64,000 nt of DNA, taken from positions 1,340,863 through 1,404,862 of the forward strand of contig JAKMXF010000299.1 of NCBI GenBank assembly GCA_024704765.1. The letters run 5' to 3'. Of this stretch, positions 10,896 to 22,501 are shown piece by piece. The stretch is from Oopsacas minuta. Lineage: Eukaryota > Porifera > Hexactinellida > Lyssacinosida > Leucopsacidae. The translations under genes and the position numbers were made by a program. The stretch's first letter is position 1. The number at the start of each line of letters is the position of its first letter. Below the pieces are notes generated by a model that worked only from the letters and a program-made list of their open reading frames with translations, was not told the DNA's origin and made no database searches.

Positions 10896-11222
10896 GTGTT
10901 TTTCATTTGTTGGTTTGTGAAACAAAAGGAAGTGTTTGACAACAATGAACCACCTGCTTTTATTTCTAGGAATATCATGCTCGGGTTGAAATTTGACGAG
11001 CTTTTCCCCTGTGTATCTCTATCTCAACCTCCTGTTTTTACGCCTGTCCATCTACCTAGTTATTCCCTTCTCCACACTCCTGCCTCTTCCCAATCACCTG
11101 ACAGCACGAGTGTTGTGGAAACTAAGCGAAATGTGTCAACTAATGAAATAGATGCGTGTGTCCAAATATATGGTTATTTAGGGATGTTGTGGAGATTTGT
11201 TGCATTAAATATTTCTGGATAG
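10896..11222 (+). other. Unassigned open reading frame, 108 codons
   Basis: The middle is proline/serine-rich (TPVHLPSYSLLHTPASSQSP) with a region resembling a disordered linker. No family is recognised. Confidence 0.2.
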
Positions 11223-11329
11223 CTTGTAACATAAAGACTTCGAAAACCAATTTGCCAATTTCAGAATTCAAAAATGTGACCACAGTGCACAATTTTTAGT
11301 ACATTAGTTATATTTTCACCTGCAAAATA

Positions 11330-12010
11330 CAACCAATGCGCACAATTTTAGGTAATCCAATTATATATCAACATTCGGAATTAGCGTAAATTTTTCCCTC
11401 GTTCAAGTGAGCTTAACCATATTTGTAGTTTTTCTTCCCCTAGTAACGCAATAATGCCTCAGGATTTTAACAATATTCCATTTTAATTTATCCAAAACTT
11501 ATCCAGTCCTTGTTTGACACCGCAAGTCGAGCTGAGCATAGTTATGCGCACATTAACCTTCTATATTGTCCTTTGACTTGACTGTGGGATCATTAACTGC
11601 CATACCTCATTGTAGTTTATCTGCACCTTTATTCGAGTCGCTTATGACTTTCATCGTGTACTTACACTGAATTTTCACGGTTTGTTGGGTTCTTCCTCTC
11701 CAAATATTTTCTTTTAGATAGTGGATTTCCTCGGGCCCAATTTTTATTTGATCTTATGTTTATGCTGTTATTTGTGATCAGCGTGTAATTCCCAGTCGTT
11801 GAAAAAAATTGTCACTTCAACTTCTTTTGCCCCTAGTACCGCAAGAATGCCATTTTCTTAACCTTATCGTGTGACCCCTTGTACTATGTAGCTAAGCTTG
11901 CTGACTCTGCTCATGCTCTTATCGACACTCTGAACTACCTTTTATGATGATATACCATATCGATCACTGTTGTCTCTTGATATTACTAACATATTTTCAT
12001 TTATACTATG
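11330..12010 (+). repeat. Dispersed repeat R, copy 1 (two ~395-bp units)
   Basis: A block with CCCCTAGTAACGCAATAATG (about 11440) recurs as CCCCTAGTACCGCAAGAATG (about 11830), so the copy is internally duplicated. The part from GCGCACATTAACC through GACTGTGGGATCATTAACTG, CATACCTCATT and TCGAGTCGCTTATGACTTT is closely matched by the + strand at 41860-42000. No coding content was recognised. Confidence 0.6.
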
Positions 12011-14081
12011 TTGTCTTCTATTTTCTGGTAATACGTAGTTATGGGTTGCTTCATTTATGGGTCCTGTACGTCTTACACCTAGTATTGTTCCAATACAGAC
12101 GATAACATCTTGTATTCAAGTATAATCTTAGAATAATCAATATTTCGAGTTACAAATCGGTCAAACATGTTCTCCAAAATTTAATCTCTTCGTTAAATCC
12201 TAACGCATCGCCAACAAATATCTTTGTACTCCTGGTACAATGTTGGATTCCTTGTCTAATTATTAATTTAGGTGTTGCAGGGCCCAGTGTAATCACACCA
12301 TAATACACCCTGTTTTACTTATCTTTTGTTTCGTGTCTGGTCGATTTCTGCAGACAGCAGTTTAGATAAACTGACAGGGCGCTTAAACACCAGGAAATAG
12401 TAATTCAAGTCATGTTATTAGTTAAATTTGTGTCATTTCTAAATGGTATATACTGTCTATTTTTCACTTATTGAATATATCTTGTCAATCCAAAGTTTAT
12501 TAGCATCATAATTATCTGACTAAGTATACTGAAAATTCTATTGGAATTCCAAGTTTCAAATATTTGCTAAATTCGCAAAGTATTGAGTAATATTTAATAA
12601 TATCCATTCTTGTTGGAACTTCTGCTTTCGATACATCAAGCAATTGTATATAATATTTGTTTGTCAACTATTCTATAACCGGAATACCTTTACGAGAGAA
12701 ATTTTTCTTTTCACTAATCAGGTGTAATTTCTTTTTTCTGAACAATATTCCAACTGCTAACTGTTCGAAATTGTATGTCAAAGAAATGCAATGCAATATT
12801 TTCAAATCCTTCACTACGACGATATTTTTGGCAATGCCCCTTGAGTGAACGGAAAGATTGCAGTTTAAAAGGACATGTTTGACCAATGAAATGGCTGCGA
12901 TCTTGGATTAGTAGCATGTGACTTGGACATTCTGGCAGAGATTGCAGAAGAGTCAATCCCCAACTGAGGTGCTGAAAAAATCAAAAGATTAAACTATTAT
13001 TTTCCAAAACGGTTCGAGATAAATATTTTTCGGAATTCTTTTGAAGTGGCGAATGCTATCCCTGTGATCCCTAAATCTGGTCCTAATTTTGTATGTAATC
13101 AGTTTTCTAAGATGATTTGACCATATAGTAATCTTGTCGAATGGTATGTAGATTTTTGCATAGATGTAGGCATCCCGAGGTGGACTTATAGCAGCACTAT
13201 TAGGTGCTGCATTTCTGATGCACTTTAACCCTAATTTTCATCATTACACTTTCAAATAATTCAATTCTATATATTATCCAAAGAATTATTTTTCATTGAC
13301 ATATTTACGGATTTGAACATATTGGTCATATTTCAGGCTATTAGAAATTTGCTCTAAGTAAGAATATTCATATATATATAGGCAGCCAATTTGGAAGTAA
13401 TTCCTATATATACTATCCTCCATGGTGCAACTCGATTATTTGATGCATTGTGAAATTTACCGGTGGTATCAGCAACATTATTTCAATAATGATGACTATT
13501 GAATTACCGAAACAAATTCACGGAAAACGAATTCTTCACATCAACCCAAATAGTGTAGTAAATGAAGAAAACAATAGTAAAAGCATTTAAATAAATAAGT
13601 AGATAAAGAACCTCATACTCGTGGCAATATCGCTTCAAAATACACCAACTAACAACTAGTGGGAGGCCAAACATCCAAACAACTCAGTAACTGATGCCTG
13701 ACAGTAATCCAAAGAAACGATCTCTTTAGGAACATAATCCCACTTTTCTGAATTATGTAGGAATTCTTACAACAATATCTGTTTCTGTATCATTTGTGAT
13801 TGGGCGGGGGAGATGCATTTTAAGATTTCTCCCTGCGCTGATTAGTTATAATATTCGTCAGTAGGGCTCTGAATCCATGATCACTACTATATCTCTGGAT
13901 TGTACTACATAATCATAACAAGCCTTTGATATTTTGCATCATATATCTTGTGATAGAAGTTTTGTTTACGTGAATTTTTTAATAGACTTTTATCGACGCT
14001 CTTTACCATTAATATGTTTATGATTTATACATCTACACATATATGCAAATTTATTGCTTTTACTCTTTGTATTTCTTTTAG
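12011..14081. other. Intronic or upstream sequence, nothing firm
   Basis: Overlapping minus-strand open frames at 12668-12956 may be a coding remnant (two frames are open side by side), but no motif was identified. The last 30 bases form the pyrimidine-rich acceptor of the first visible SPT16 exon. Confidence 0.4.
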
Positions 14082-14290
14082 CAATGGTTTTAAATATCAA
14101 CTTGGGCTTCTCCAACCTTATAAAGGACAATGCCGAAGATAAATTTGACAGTAATTATGCTCTCTATATTGGTGATACTATTTTTGTATCTGAACAAACT
14201 GGAGTTACAGAACTTACAGGTCATTCTAAGAAGAAAATTAATTCTGTTTGCATTTTCTTTGGAGAGGATGAAAGCAATGACTTAGCTCAG
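14082..14290 (+). CDS. spt16: SPT16 (FACT complex) exon, end of peptidase-like domain
   Basis: SPT16 is the large subunit of the nuclear histone chaperone FACT, which takes apart and rebuilds nucleosomes during transcription and replication. The exon opens after TTTCTTTTAG at 14081 with two bases of a split codon, then MVLNINLGFSNL, NYALYIGDTIFVSEQTG and SKKKINSVCIFFGEDES. These match the end of the M24-peptidase-like domain of SPT16 (INLGFSDL, YALFIGDTVLV, VKKKVKNVGIFL in vertebrates), where the fold is kept without the catalytic metal site. No GT donor fits; homology ends at CTCAG followed by GCAATT, consistent with a GC donor in phase 0, which matches the next exon. A skipped microexon for the acidic linker is the alternative. 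No frame damage is seen. Confidence 0.85.
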
Positions 14291-16070
14291 GCAATTTTCC
14301 GAATTATTTCAACGTTTTCTTTTAGCTATATATATTCTAATCTCGCTCATTATATTCGTGATATATTGATTTGTGTGCAACCTTGAAACTTTTCGTCTCT
14401 CCTTCAGATTAGTTGAAGATTATCGATTAGTTCATAGTATACTCTTACATTTTTCCATAATAATGTTCTCAACCTTTCCATTCGCATTGACACTTTTTCT
14501 TCATAGATTTGTTATGTATTTTCAGGGCCGTTCAATCATTACGTGTCACAAAATATCTTCCATCTTGGTCCCCTCCCCTCACTGTTTCTTGCTCTATCGC
14601 CGCTTTGAAATCCAAATGGAATGGGCTGTCACATTGTGTACCTAACGATATAATGGGAGACTCTCCCATGACAGCATTACCTACTTTTGAACTTCTACTA
14701 TTTGCAATTTCATAAGTAGGATTTTTATAGTTGGGTAATTTAGTATTCGATTCCACGATCACTTACATTCAATTTATTTCTGTCTGCCTCTTATGAAGGC
14801 TTTTATAGTGAATGCCGATTCACATATAGCCCAGTCTTCAGCTGTACAGACACTTATATCTAGTTAATTTTTCACTTTTGGAAGAAATTGCCATCTTTGA
14901 TCCAAAAGTAGAAAGTTGTATCTTAGTACGAAGGGAAGGGGACCCACTCTGGATCTTACCTATTTTAGCGAAATTCCCTTCGCAGTTCCATTATCCGAAA
15001 AATAGGCACTTGGATGGATTCAATTAAGATTTGTATGGATATCATGGCTGGTACCGCTTATTTCACTAGTGTGTGTACACAATACTGGAATAGTGGGTGT
15101 CTAAACAACCCTTGCCATGGAAGTGAATGCAAGATTCTTTCTATCTAGGGTCTGTCCGGACACCTGCGTTAGTGCCTTTCGCATATACCTTTTTATCCCC
15201 ATGATATATTCTCTCACAGATATCTCATTATTTAATCTTATTTCACCTGAATATATGTATACAGAAAGGTTATCCTTCGGATATACTATGATATAATAGA
15301 ATCTCTCCTGAATAAACTATTATATGATAGATTATATACACAGTTGCTTAGTAATAAAGAATTAAGAAATTTTTCATTGTAATGCTTTCATTCCTTTATT
15401 GTTTCATTGTGTTTCTAAACATTCAAGTAGCATCCTATCCAATTTTCAAATCATTTGGGAGTCTAGAAGTTATGTAATCATGAATCGAAACTTCGTGGTC
15501 TTGGATGCTGAAACAATGAATTCGGAGAATTCAGATATAAAGATTTTCCCAATGATTCTGATTCCTTATAAATTATATTAGCGATCTATGTTTCATATAT
15601 TCTAGATAATTTTTGCATGTTGATCTCAAATGTTTGTATCAGACATATTCTTAACGGTGTACTTTCATGTGAAGGATTGTTGTACCCAGGGTAAAAATGA
15701 ATCCCATTTTTCCATGGATAAAATTTTGAAAGTGTCTGAAAAGGAAAGTCAAGGAACGTTGAAGCGAAATTAATACCAGTTGCTGGTTACAATAGATAGT
15801 ATTTATCTGAAGGTTACAGGCCCCAAACAGCGCGCAACTTTGATTTTTGGTCACATTTCATTGTTTGTAATCGTTGCTATGTAAATTCTTACAGTGATAT
15901 CTGTAACTATGTAATTGGATACACGTCGAATCCTAATTCTTCTTGGAAATTACTGCACAAAACTAAGCATATGAATGTGTGTGTATACCTGTACTTATAT
16001 TTTCAATCATACACCTCTATTTTCTCATAGATAATTTATCCGTGATCGATTGCTAGACCAATTGCTGCGA
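14291..16070. other. Start of 26.4-kb SPT16 intron, no feature
   Basis: AT-rich. Several 60-90-codon frames overlap one another on both strands (14373-14762) without motif. A short near-palindrome around 14870-14910 (ACTTTTGG and CCAAAAGT) is the only local structure noted. Confidence 0.4.
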
Positions 16071-17400
16071 TGACTTCCCCCGAATCCCGTCTCGATTTAG
16101 CGAGAATCCTGAAAGCAAATGGTAATTGTGTCCAAACAACTCTCTGTTGCCTTAGTGATCTGCGTAGATTAGGCCATGCCAAGCAGGAAAAACTTTAGTA
16201 TATTCTACGTAGAATGGAGAAGTGATTAGAACAACAAATAAATCACTTGAATCTTTTCATGATTGGCTAGCATACTGTAATTTGCTCAGAATTGTTTATA
16301 GCTTCACATGCCCCCCAAAAAACTAAGTCGGTGCGTCAAAATGAAAAACCTATCACTCTTTCTTTGCAACATCAACGTTCCCGCATCAGTCGTGTCCTTG
16401 AGTCTATCAAGTCCACTCGGTAACCAAAACACTTCTGAAATTACAACTGCAGCTCTTGCTTTGCAATTGTTGTGCAATGAAGAAAGCAATCGAGGAGTTG
16501 CAAGGGTATCTAAATCAATTGAACAGAGGAAAAACTATCTGGTCAATTCGCACGTGCATCCTATAGCAAGGAATTGGATATGGACAAGGCATTATTTCTT
16601 CTGGACCTACTAGAGATTGGCAAGAAGAAGTATACTCTTCCACGGCAACTTTTGTTTTCTAATGAAATTCGCTTTCCTACATATCAGATGGTAGCCGATC
16701 ATAGAAATAATTTAGTGTTACCAAGTATGATTCAAATAAACTCGAATCCTACAGCCTCAGTTGGTGTTTGTGTGCCATACATTCAATTTGTCTTCCATAC
16801 ATTTTGTTGAATTATGACTACTCTACCGTCCCCTTCGAATCAGGATTTTCGTCTCCGATTTCATATTGCTGATTATTTTGATTGATCTGGATTATACAGT
16901 ATATAATCAAGCAAATACGAATACATCTACCAAATCATTCATCCTATTCTGTTTTAAAGCAATATACCTTGTCAATTCTAGTGGAAAAGAACTTTGGAAA
17001 AACAACTGCCCCAATTCTCCATTACCCCAACGTCCACTTTTCCTTTTTGCTGCCAAAGAAAATTATGACGAAATTCGCCAATTTCTGAGCCAAGTTTTCT
17101 ATTTTGCCGATGATAGCCATGTATTTGTCGATGTTGTCCGTTCAATGCTTGATGGTAAAATAGCAAGTATTCTCTCATGAGCAGGAGGTGCAAGTTGCCA
17201 ACTATGTACTGCAACGCAGAGACAAACAATGAATCGTGATTTAATATTCAAAGCTATCCCATCAATCGAAACATTTCAAACGCCATTCAATTATTTCGAG
17301 TACTGGAATACATTGCTGCTTCCTTTTGCTTACCAACATATCAAAGATTTAACCTAATTCACCACCATTATTAACAATCGACATTCTACCAGCTTCTCCC
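16071..17400 (+). pseudogene. RAG1-like transposase relic (family B copy 1)
   Basis: The start ATG at 16071 gives ESRLDLARILKANGN and LRRLGHAKQEKL, followed by ALALQLLCNEESNRGVARVS and DKALFLLDLLEIGKKKY. A FDxSG motif at 16877-16891 could hold the first catalytic aspartate. Then come YNQANTNTSTKSFI, WKNNCPNSPLPQRPLFLFAA, KENYDEIRQFL, RSMLDGKIASILS and GGASCQLCTATQ, then NRDLIFKAI. In vertebrate RAG1 the same order is found: KPNSELCCKPLCLMLADE (D708), a CTLCDATR zinc pair and NLVFHSI. At the D708 position this family has Lys-Glu. At least four frameshifts and several stops make it dead. Whether it belongs with Transib, RAG1L or a sister family needs a profile search. Confidence 0.65.
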
Positions 17401-18120
17401 TTACATTCCTATACTTACATTTTTAGATGGCTCAAGTTACCACAATACAACCTGAATTGTTACAAGCTCACATTGGGTTATTCACTTCCAGTTGGGGTAT
17501 TTGGTTATTTAAATCTTGCTAATTTGATATTGAGAATGATTAAGAATATGTAGGTTTATCCAAATCTAAAATGCTTTTTTATTTGAACCAACTGACATGA
17601 GTGTTGTACTATCCCAAAGCCTCACCAAATTATGTTAATTTTCGAGCATTTTGAAATCATATTATTGTTCACCCAACTTAAAGTCTTATAATTATAATTT
17701 TAACTTTTAAAATACTATCAAACTTATACTGAGTGTTCTAATGTTACTTTTGCAGTTAAACCCAATTTATGTCAATTTTCATTAATTTTCTCTAATTAAA
17801 CTTTGTGATGATACAGCCTAGTTATAGGTTATATAATATGAATAATGCGGATGTATTTTGTTGTGAACAAAAGTTTCTCTCAATTTCTCGCACTATTCAG
17901 GATATACACGTATAACACACTATCTAATAAACTATTCTGCAAATATTTGTTCAGCGAAGTTCAGCGAAACCAAAATAATACCAACATCCATTCAATACTT
18001 TGGGTTATTATGTGGTATCAAGTGAATATATTTTTATGCTAATGTAATCTTTGACTCAACTATTATTCATATGATTCACAAAAACACAATCTAACTTATC
18101 ATAAATGTTACTACACTTGA
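17401..18120. other. No gene recognised
   Basis: AT-rich gap between two RAG1-like copies that run toward each other. No clear RSS-like terminal repeat (CACxxTG heptamer in inverted pairs) was found. Confidence 0.4.
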
Positions 18121-20030
18121 TTAAACATTATCAGTGACTTCTAGCAAGCGTTTGACAATAGAATCGATATCTGAATTTTCGCAGTTTCTGTTCGCTTTAC
18201 ATCCTCGTTGATGTCCCAACTCTCCACATTTCTTACATTTGAGACACTTACAAAACTTTTTATTGAGTACTGGCTCTCCTACTACGTATATTCGGGAGAA
18301 TATGTCTTTCACTTATTAAAGAAGATCTGATTTTAGATACTCACTAAACCTGCGTATTAGCTTATGTGCCTATTCAAACATTCTTGAGAGAATTTCTTAA
18401 TGCCACGATTATCATTCAGTATATAAATTGATAGGTTTGTGCCAGAAATTTATGTACTGTGGGGAGTTCCCAGGGTTAATGATCTAACATAAGGGATATA
18501 CTTCTTCACATAGTGCCTTGAAGTTACTAACATTGATTTTCTGTGAGGAATTAGTTACACTAAGAGCAGAAATATTTCAATGCAAAAATTTCAGATTTTC
18601 AACTTCTCCTCGAGGTATGAAGGAGAGCGCTGTGTAAAGGGAGATCATAAGAACTGAATAAACGAGCAAATTACCAGTGCTGTCCCCAGTTCCTCTAGAC
18701 TGGTCAAACTGAATATTCGTAATTTCTTAATCCTTTGATAATCAGGTTATGGCTTGATCAAATATTTACATGATCAGCCCAGCCGCGTCTTTCCGATGCT
18801 ATCCGGCATAATATGTTCAGGAATTAATCAAGTATGCGTTTGTATGAGTGTAAGTGCAATAGGAATAACTTCATTTGAACTTGCAGGTTCATGAGTGATT
18901 TCAGCTCATTATCGGGAAGGATAAGCAGTAAGCTCTTTCCATTAGAAGTTAGCTCTACGATAGTATCTTTGATCGCTTTCAATGTCCAATTACGCAGTAT
19001 GCCTGCTATTACATTTTCAGGGTCTGATACATCAGTTTGACCTGCGAAGCAACAGTGACAAGCAGCGCCACTGTGACCACTGAATATGCCAGACATTTTA
19101 CCATCTAACATCGAGGCCTTAATTTCAAAATTCACATGTCCACTTTCATTCTCGAAGCTAGTTGAAATGAGTTCGTCAATATGTGGATTCAAGAAATTCA
19201 TTAGAGAAGTGACACTTTCAATGTTTTCTTTTTGGAATAACAATACGATTGGATGGTTGGAGAATCTAGAATTTAAGTATTGATTAGACCAAATAATATT
19301 TCCTTGACAATCTTTCAATTCTTGAGGAGAAAGCATAAGTAAGGGAAGACATGAACGATCACTAGCTGTTTGGGATGTAAAGTTACACACTGACTTTCCT
19401 ACTCATCTACCATGCTAAACCATAAAGTTGAGCGGGACATCAGAGGTTCTTCAGTACATTGTATAGAGTGTGTGATGACACGTTTCTAGAAGTTTACTGT
19501 GTGGTCAATGTTTTTAACTGCTACTTCAATTGGATTTGAATCCAATGGGTAAGTAAGAATGGAGGTATTATACTGCGACAATTATTATTTCAGATCAACA
19601 TACTGGAATGGTGCTGATACCTTCTGAGCATGCTAATTGAGATAATACGTCCATAATACCTGTACTTCCGAGGTGTACACGTTTAGAATCTGATTTTTGA
19701 AATCTTCTAGTGATTTCCGTTTAGGGGTATTCGGATTAACACCGACAGAGCAGCTTGGGCTGGAGTTCCAATACTTGTTATATAGTCCTGACGTTAAATA
19801 AATATTTGTTCAAGATTATTTTCGAACTGATCGTGGTGCATACGTTCTCTAGGCCAAGTACACCTCTAATGGAGGTTCTCACATCTCTGAAGAACGTTGG
19901 TAATTGTGAGTTGATTCCAGTTTTTTCTCCAATTATTCTTCTTGCCAAATTGACAACTACTTTAGCATTTCGAATGCCCTGTTTGGTATCCAGAATATTT
20001 TATTTACTTCATGAAGTGAAGTGACATTTT
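18121..20030 (-). pseudogene. RAG1-like transposase relic (family B copy 2), with zinc-knuckle tail
   Basis: Reading from 20030 down: GIRNAKVVVNLARRIIGEKT and RDVRTSIRGVLGLENVC, a poorly conserved gap, then a 188-codon frame (18824-19390) with NIIWSNQYLNSRFSNHPIVL, FQKENIES, ASMLDGKMSGIFSG, CHCC and RNWTLKAIKDTIVEL, HLHSYKRILD. The last part (18121-18312) has EPVLNKKFCKCL and a CKKCGELGHQRGC knuckle. It aligns with copy 1 at PNS/YLNSR, KEN and MLDGK. A C-terminal CCGHC knuckle is known from invertebrate RAG1-like transposases; here the spacing is CX2CX3GHX3C. Frameshifts and a missing segment between 18320 and 18820 show it is inactive. Confidence 0.65.
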
Positions 20031-20072
20031 CCAGCTATGTATGACGATAATTATGTGAAATAATTTGATATA

Positions 20073-21416
20073 CAGGGTGTCTCAACATTATTGCCCTATT
20101 GCGCTATAGCACAAAATATGTTATAACTGAACCTTAAAACAGTATAGACATTAGTTATGGTAATTGAAGAATTGAAATATAACTGTTATTCAACTCGAAA
20201 TATTATAGCTGCTATTTTATAAGTAGTTAGAAACTTTTGTTCTCTTTGCCCTGACTGGATTTATTGCCCAATATGGATGTCAATGAAAATAAATTACAGG
20301 TTAGAAATCGTGCTATCGGTATGTTACTCACAGGTTCTACTCAGAACTATGTAGCAAACAAACTTGGAAAGGATATCCGAACGGTTCGGAGATGGTTGGC
20401 ATGGTATAATTCTTCAAAAGACCTCCAACATAGAAAGGGGGCTGGAAGGCCCAAAAAGCTAAAAAGGCGGTCCAAAATCATTATTACAAGATCTCTTGGG
20501 AAACGACACAAGTCAACGCGATGTATTGCTAAACAAATTACCAGAACGTGTGCTCCTGTCTCAAAAGACACCATTCATCGCTATTTAACAAAAGATTTGG
20601 GAGTTAGGCCCTATAAGCGACCCAAACAGCCAAAATTCTCTGTAAAACAGAGAGAAAACAGATTAGATTTCTGTCTGGCAAAGCAAAACTGGACTGTTGC
20701 TGACTGGAGAAACATCCTTTGGTCTGACGAATCTTCTTTCGAGCTATTTCACCCAACAAATCACCAAAATGATAGGTTATGGGCCAAGAATAGCTCGAAT
20801 ATCATATCACAGGAAACGGTGAAATTTCCCCCGGCATTCATGGTTTAGGGGATGATGAGCTTTCGAGCTATATCGAAATTACACTTCATCCCTCTCAAAC
20901 AGACAGTGAATACAGCCTACTATATAGATGAGATCCTGGCTAAGTCTTGTTTAAATACCCTTCGCAGAATTAAAAATAATGGATCAGTTTTGGAGATGAA
21001 AATGGTGCTAAACATGTCAAAGGTTGTTTTTATGCAGGACGGTGCCCCTGCTCACACGTCCAAAATGACCCAAGGTTGGTGCAAGGAGAACCTACCAAAC
21101 TATTTGAAGAAATCTCAATGGCTGGGGAACTCTTCTGACTTAAATCCAATTGAAAACCTATGGGGATATCTTCAAGAAGAACTGAACAAGAGGGAGCCGG
21201 CAAAAACTATTTCGGTCCTGAAAATGCAGCTCGAATCTGCCTGGGAAGCTCTACAGTCAAGTTTTTTTCAAGCGTTAGTAGATGGAATGCCAGAAAGAGT
21301 TAAAACTTGCATCGAATTGGATGGTAAATATATATCCAAATGAATGCTGATATTTTCCTCTTTTCTACGATTTAATAGCTAGAACTATAATAGGGCAATA
21401 ATTTTGAGACACCCTG
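20073..21416 (+). mobile_element. Tc1-like element, DD37E type, complete
   Basis: Terminal inverted repeats of 28 bp with one mismatch start CAGGGTGTCTCAA and are flanked by TA (20071-20072 and 21417-21418). The 1344-bp element carries one transposase gene on the + strand. Near-identical ends and an almost intact gene suggest a fairly recent insertion. It lies next to the N-terminal end of RAG1-like copy 2. Confidence 0.93.
20273..21343 (+). pseudogene. Tc1-like DD37E transposase, one in-frame stop
   Basis: From ATG at 20273 to TGA at 21341-21343 a single frame of 356 codons plus stop is kept, broken only by TAG at 20846-20848 in FMV-x-GMMSF, where Tc1 proteins have Trp. The order is: helix-turn-helix with VANKLGKDIRTVRRW, the GRPKK hook, a second helix-turn-helix ending HRYLTKDLGVRP, then ILWSDESSFELF (first Asp near residue 152), FMQDGAPAHTSK (second Asp) and SSDLNPIENLWGYL (Glu). 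I count 37 residues between the second Asp and the Glu, so this is DD37E, not the DD34E of classical Tc1. An upstream in-frame TTG at 20264 is not a credible start. Confidence 0.9.
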
Positions 21417-21418
21417 TA

Positions 21419-22501
21419 TGCTAAATTAGGTTTAAGTTGATATTTCTTTTTGTAGTTTACGTAATATCACATTCCCATACAACTTTTCCAAATCACAATA
21501 GTGTTCTTCATACAAGATTAGGTTATAATTCACAAAAGAATGTGTACTATTAAGAACATTATTTAGTCGTGAATGATATTAAACGCAATATACTTGAATA
21601 TTTTTGGAAATTAATTATATGACGTCGTGATTTTCAAGTGCTAACTCATTCTCAAAATTTGATATGACAAGAAGAATTCTCTTTAGTAAGAATCCAAGTA
21701 GCCTAAATTCCTGGGAAAAATATTATAAATTGTTGAAGTTGTATCCTACTGGAAATATTTACACAAATAACCTAATGTGCAAACTCACATTATCACCATC
21801 ACCAAACGAAATTTATACTCTCTGATCGATGTGCGGCCCATAGTTCAAGACGTAACAGGTCTAAGAATTGACCACCAGACCCCAAAGGAGCACTACCTCC
21901 CTGGTGGTGTATGCCGAAGAGCCTTTTCAAACGATTCTAAGGTTATTCAATGCCCAATGTCTTTGGTTAAGATTGATCATAGGACTCATTTTGTAAATTG
22001 CACACCCATTTTTCTGTCATTCTGAGAATCATAAAGTCGAAAGAAAAATTAATACAAAAAATTTGGAGCAAATGATTCCTAGTATGACACCCTATATGCT
22101 GATAACACATTATGTATGTTTATTTCCAATGAAAGTACCCATTCTTTATTAACTCCCATTTTAAGCCACTGTGATATCCCCCTTTTGCACAACTGCACAT
22201 GAGTCAGGTTGGGCAAGATCACATAATGCACACCCCGAATGGCCTTAGTTGCTAACATACCCATATTATAAAAATGAAAGTAATTTTTTTGAAATACTTT
22301 TGTTACTAAATCGGAGACAGTGTGATTAATTCTTTTACATATTGCCTCTATTTTGAGTATATAATTCAATGAGTTTTAGAGGCCATGAATTGCCAATGCT
22401 AATAACCGCCAAAGACACAATAACCGAAACTGCAAAGGTAATAAATAGTTCTGATAAACTAAAGTGTATACTAGTCTACTATTTTGATATTTTATTATCA
22501 T
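21419..22501. other. No gene; one possible solitary mariner-type end
   Basis: The sequence ending near 22096 reads, on the minus strand, TATAGGGTGTCATACTAGGA inward, in the style of a Tc1/mariner end, but no partner was found. Minus-strand frames at 22079-22579 have no motif. Confidence 0.35.

Noticed and set aside
14373-14762. Three overlapping frames as a small gene.
   Set aside because: Frames on both strands overlap, with no motif and no splice support; intron sequence of SPT16.
19755-20024. 89-codon frame on the + strand as a gene.
   Set aside because: The opposite strand carries the N-terminal part of RAG1-like copy 2 (GIRNAKVVVNLARRIIGEKT), so this is its shadow.
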